Below, piece after piece: positions 13,170 through 14,564 of a stretch of 14,564 bases of DNA (within the stretch, counting starts at the first letter, position 1; every line of letters starts with the position of its first letter). The stretch lies in assembly GCA_003523185.1 (NCBI GenBank), contig DPGN01000087.1:1-14564 (forward strand), read 5' to 3'. The DNA is from Halieaceae bacterium. GTDB lineage: Bacteria > Pseudomonadota > Gammaproteobacteria > Pseudomonadales > Halieaceae. A program made the translations under genes and the position numbers. The notes below the pieces were generated by a model. It searched no databases and was not told the origin of the DNA. It saw only the letters and a list, made by a program, of their open reading frames with translations.

Positions 13170-13588
13170 GCACGTGTTCGCCGCAACCACAGTGTTATCA
13201 CGGATAGGATGTAAGAAAACCCGATAACGAACAACACGTTGGTGGGCTGGACGTTTTCTAGCACTCTAGCTTGGGGGAGCGCGCCGTAGATAACGGTTAA
13301 GACCATGGTGATTCCCAGGGTTAATGCTATCGCCTCGAGGTGGGTTTGACGCTGCATTTCATCCATGGCACTTAGATGTTTAAAAAAGCTGTAAAGCATG
13401 ACAAGGCCGATTATCAGGTTTGCCGCAATGGCTAAATAGGTTGTTGAGGCGTCATAGCTCCACAAAGTACTCGGCCCAAACGACATGATGGCAGTACTGC
13501 CTACCCAGGCCCCCGTTGCGAGGAAAAGCGTAAACGTGGATTTTTTGAGGCCTGCTTGTAGCGAAGTTTGTGTGCGCTCGTCGGTCAT
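13166..13588 (-). CDS. Four-helix membrane protein paired with the small XRE regulator
   Basis: 140 residues with four hydrophobic segments at about 18-37, 48-68, 84-104 and 114-134. The cytoplasmic or periplasmic loop between helices 2 and 3 carries FFKHLSAMDEMQRQTHLEA, a conserved feature of a widespread unnamed family found next to small XRE regulators. I do not know a function for it. The ATG at 13588 has GGGAG about 9 nt upstream. It is the first gene of a two-gene operon with a clear promoter (TTTACT, 17 bp, TAAAAT) and its stop overlaps the regulator's start. Confidence 0.85.
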   Translation of the reverse strand: MTDERTQTSLQAGLKKSTFTLFLATGAWVGSTAIMSFGPSTLWSYDASTTYLAIAANLIIGLVMLYSFFKHLSAMDEMQRQTHLEAIALTLGITMVLTVIYGALPQARVLENVQPTNVLFVIGFSYILSVITLWLRRTRA

Positions 13589-13606
13589 GTATGTATTGCT
13601 CCCATT

Positions 13607-13676
13607 ACAAAATGTATAGTTCGCTTTACATTTTATGGCAGGATATCGGCAGAGTAAAGGACACTTTACATTTTGT
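13607..13676 (-). promoter_or_regulatory. Promoter and operator-like half-sites of the membrane protein-XRE operon
   Basis: On the minus strand, -35 TTTACT (13658-13653) and -10 TAAAAT (13635-13630) are separated by exactly 17 bp. Three copies of an ACATTTTRT-type site lie at 13668-13676, 13628-13636 and, inverted, 13607-13615 (ACAAAATGT). They fall upstream of the -35, on the -10 and just past the start of transcription, as expected for autorepression. Confidence 0.6.
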
Positions 13677-13690
13677 CTCTTTCTACAGGC

Positions 13691-14368
13691 TTATCCCTGA
13701 AATCCCAGAAACGTAGCCGCGTCCTCTATACTTTTGCGTTCGGACACGACCGCGTTGGCAGGGAATGAATCATCCGGCCAGCCCAGTGCGACCGCTTTCA
13801 TGATGACCTGATCGTCAGCAATATTGGCATGCTCTCGCACCACGGGAGATTGCATGATGCCCTGGCTGTTGATGACTGCACCGAGACCTCTAGACCAGGC
13901 GGCGTTGACCAGTGCCGTCGTTACCGCACCACAGTCAAAGGCCGTGTCGTCGCTGTCTGCTAACACCGCATCATAGGTAATAATGACGCAGACAGGCGCG
14001 TCAAACTGTCGAAACCCTCGCAAGACCCAATCCTGACGTTTTTCGGTGTCTTCTCGGGCAATATCCATGGCCGCAAACAGTTGCTTGGCTACGCCCACTT
14101 GTCTATCTCTGTGTTTCCCCGCAAACGGAGAGCCAATCCGAAACTCCCGCGAGTGCGGAACACCTGCTAAATTGCGCTCGGTATTGCCCTTGCGGATACG
14201 GTCTAGTGGTTCGCCCGTTACGACAGTGAAGTTCCAAGGTTGGGTATTCATGGAGGAGGGGGACCGCATCGCCAGACCTAAGACTTCTTTAATTAGGGAC
14301 TCGGGTACTGGATCTGGCTTGTAACCCCGAATGCTCCGCCGGCCTAAAACCACCTCGTCATACTGCAC
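13691..14368 (-). CDS. Nitroreductase-family FMN oxidoreductase
   Basis: A 225-residue flavoprotein of the nitroreductase fold, which uses FMN and NAD(P)H to reduce nitroaromatics, quinones or other substrates; the physiological substrate is unknown. The FMN-binding start RRSIRGYKPDPVP (about 10-22) and SPSSMNTQPWNFTVV (36-50) are typical. The C-terminal half contains GLGAVINSQGIM and the ALGWPDD segment of the family. The start is GTG at 14368, with AAGGAG 8-13 nt upstream; no in-frame ATG offers a better start. It appears to be a single-gene unit. Confidence 0.9.
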   Translation of the reverse strand: MQYDEVVLGRRSIRGYKPDPVPESLIKEVLGLAMRSPSSMNTQPWNFTVVTGEPLDRIRKGNTERNLAGVPHSREFRIGSPFAGKHRDRQVGVAKQLFAAMDIAREDTEKRQDWVLRGFRQFDAPVCVIITYDAVLADSDDTAFDCGAVTTALVNAAWSRGLGAVINSQGIMQSPVVREHANIADDQVIMKAVALGWPDDSFPANAVVSERKSIEDAATFLGFQG

Positions 14369-14525
14369 AGTCTCTCTCCTTGAATCATCGACGCGACTAA
14401 CCTAGATCAATCTCTAATGAAAGGACAGTGGGATCGCGGGTTTACTGTCTGCCGAGTGCAAAAACTGAGGCTTTAAAAATGGGAGACAGTTACCACTAGC
14501 TCCTGATTTGCAGCGTTTTTAAACA

Positions 14526-14554
14526 GGTATGGCGGAAGAGGTATCCGCCATACT
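14526..14554. repeat. Strong inverted repeat near the right edge
   Basis: GTATGGCGGA (14527-14536) and TCCGCCATAC (14544-14553) are perfect 10-bp arms around a 7-nt loop, extended by one G-U pair. No U-run follows on either side, so it is not a standard intrinsic terminator. It may be an operator, a dispersed repeat or the end of a gene lying to the right. The stretch 14369-14525 holds nothing else recognisable. Confidence 0.5.
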
Positions 14555-14564
14555 AATGATTCAG

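Overview
The window looks like a chromosomal segment of a marine gammaproteobacterium. The glutamyl-tRNA synthetase is of the Pseudomonas/Vibrio-type gammaproteobacterial form, and the mix of peptide transport, small membrane proteins and thioredoxin-fold proteins fits the Halieaceae (OM60/NOR5) and relatives. That placement is an inference from protein style only.

Layout. (1) 1-4625, minus strand: a tightly packed oligopeptide ABC importer operon, read in the order lipoprotein OppA, permease OppB, permease OppC, fused double-ATPase (cut by the left edge). (2) 4789-6273, plus: gltX, divergent from the importer, followed tail-to-tail by a four-helix DUF4345-like membrane protein (6277-6705, minus). 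(3) 6801-8366: a tRNA-Ala(GGC) gene cut in two in its anticodon loop. The 5' half (6801-6838) and 3' half (8329-8366) rejoin into a perfect 76-nt tRNA. The 1,490-bp insert is bounded by the 7-bp loop CTGGCAG and carries an intact but different tRNA-Ala(GGC), an sdpR/sdpI-like pair with a palindromic operator, and two sets of tandem 11-bp TGGGCACA repeats that look like integrase arm sites. There is no integrase. (4) 8596-10089, minus: a sodium:solute symporter, with a degenerate 16-bp tandem repeat array in front of it. (5) 10311-12298: two convergent thioredoxin-fold (redoxin) genes, each with an in-frame TGA exactly where the family has its catalytic cysteine (W-U-P-Y-C and W-U-P-P-C). Each TGA is followed at 16 or 20 nt by a 7-bp hairpin with loop AGUUG or AGGUG, which fits a bacterial SECIS. 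I read both as selenoproteins. Their stop codons interlock in a single TTAA. (6) 12495-13588: an XRE regulator with a two-helix membrane domain, then a four-helix membrane protein translationally coupled to a small XRE regulator, with promoter and operator-like half-sites. (7) 13691-14368, minus: a nitroreductase; the right end holds only a strong inverted repeat.

The two points most worth attention are the selenocysteine redoxin pair and the small non-autonomous element that has broken a tRNA-Ala gene while supplying a replacement whose anticodon loop no longer matches the target. The rest is ordinary core or accessory content. Plain intergenic stretches with nothing recognisable: 8367-8595 and 14369-14525.
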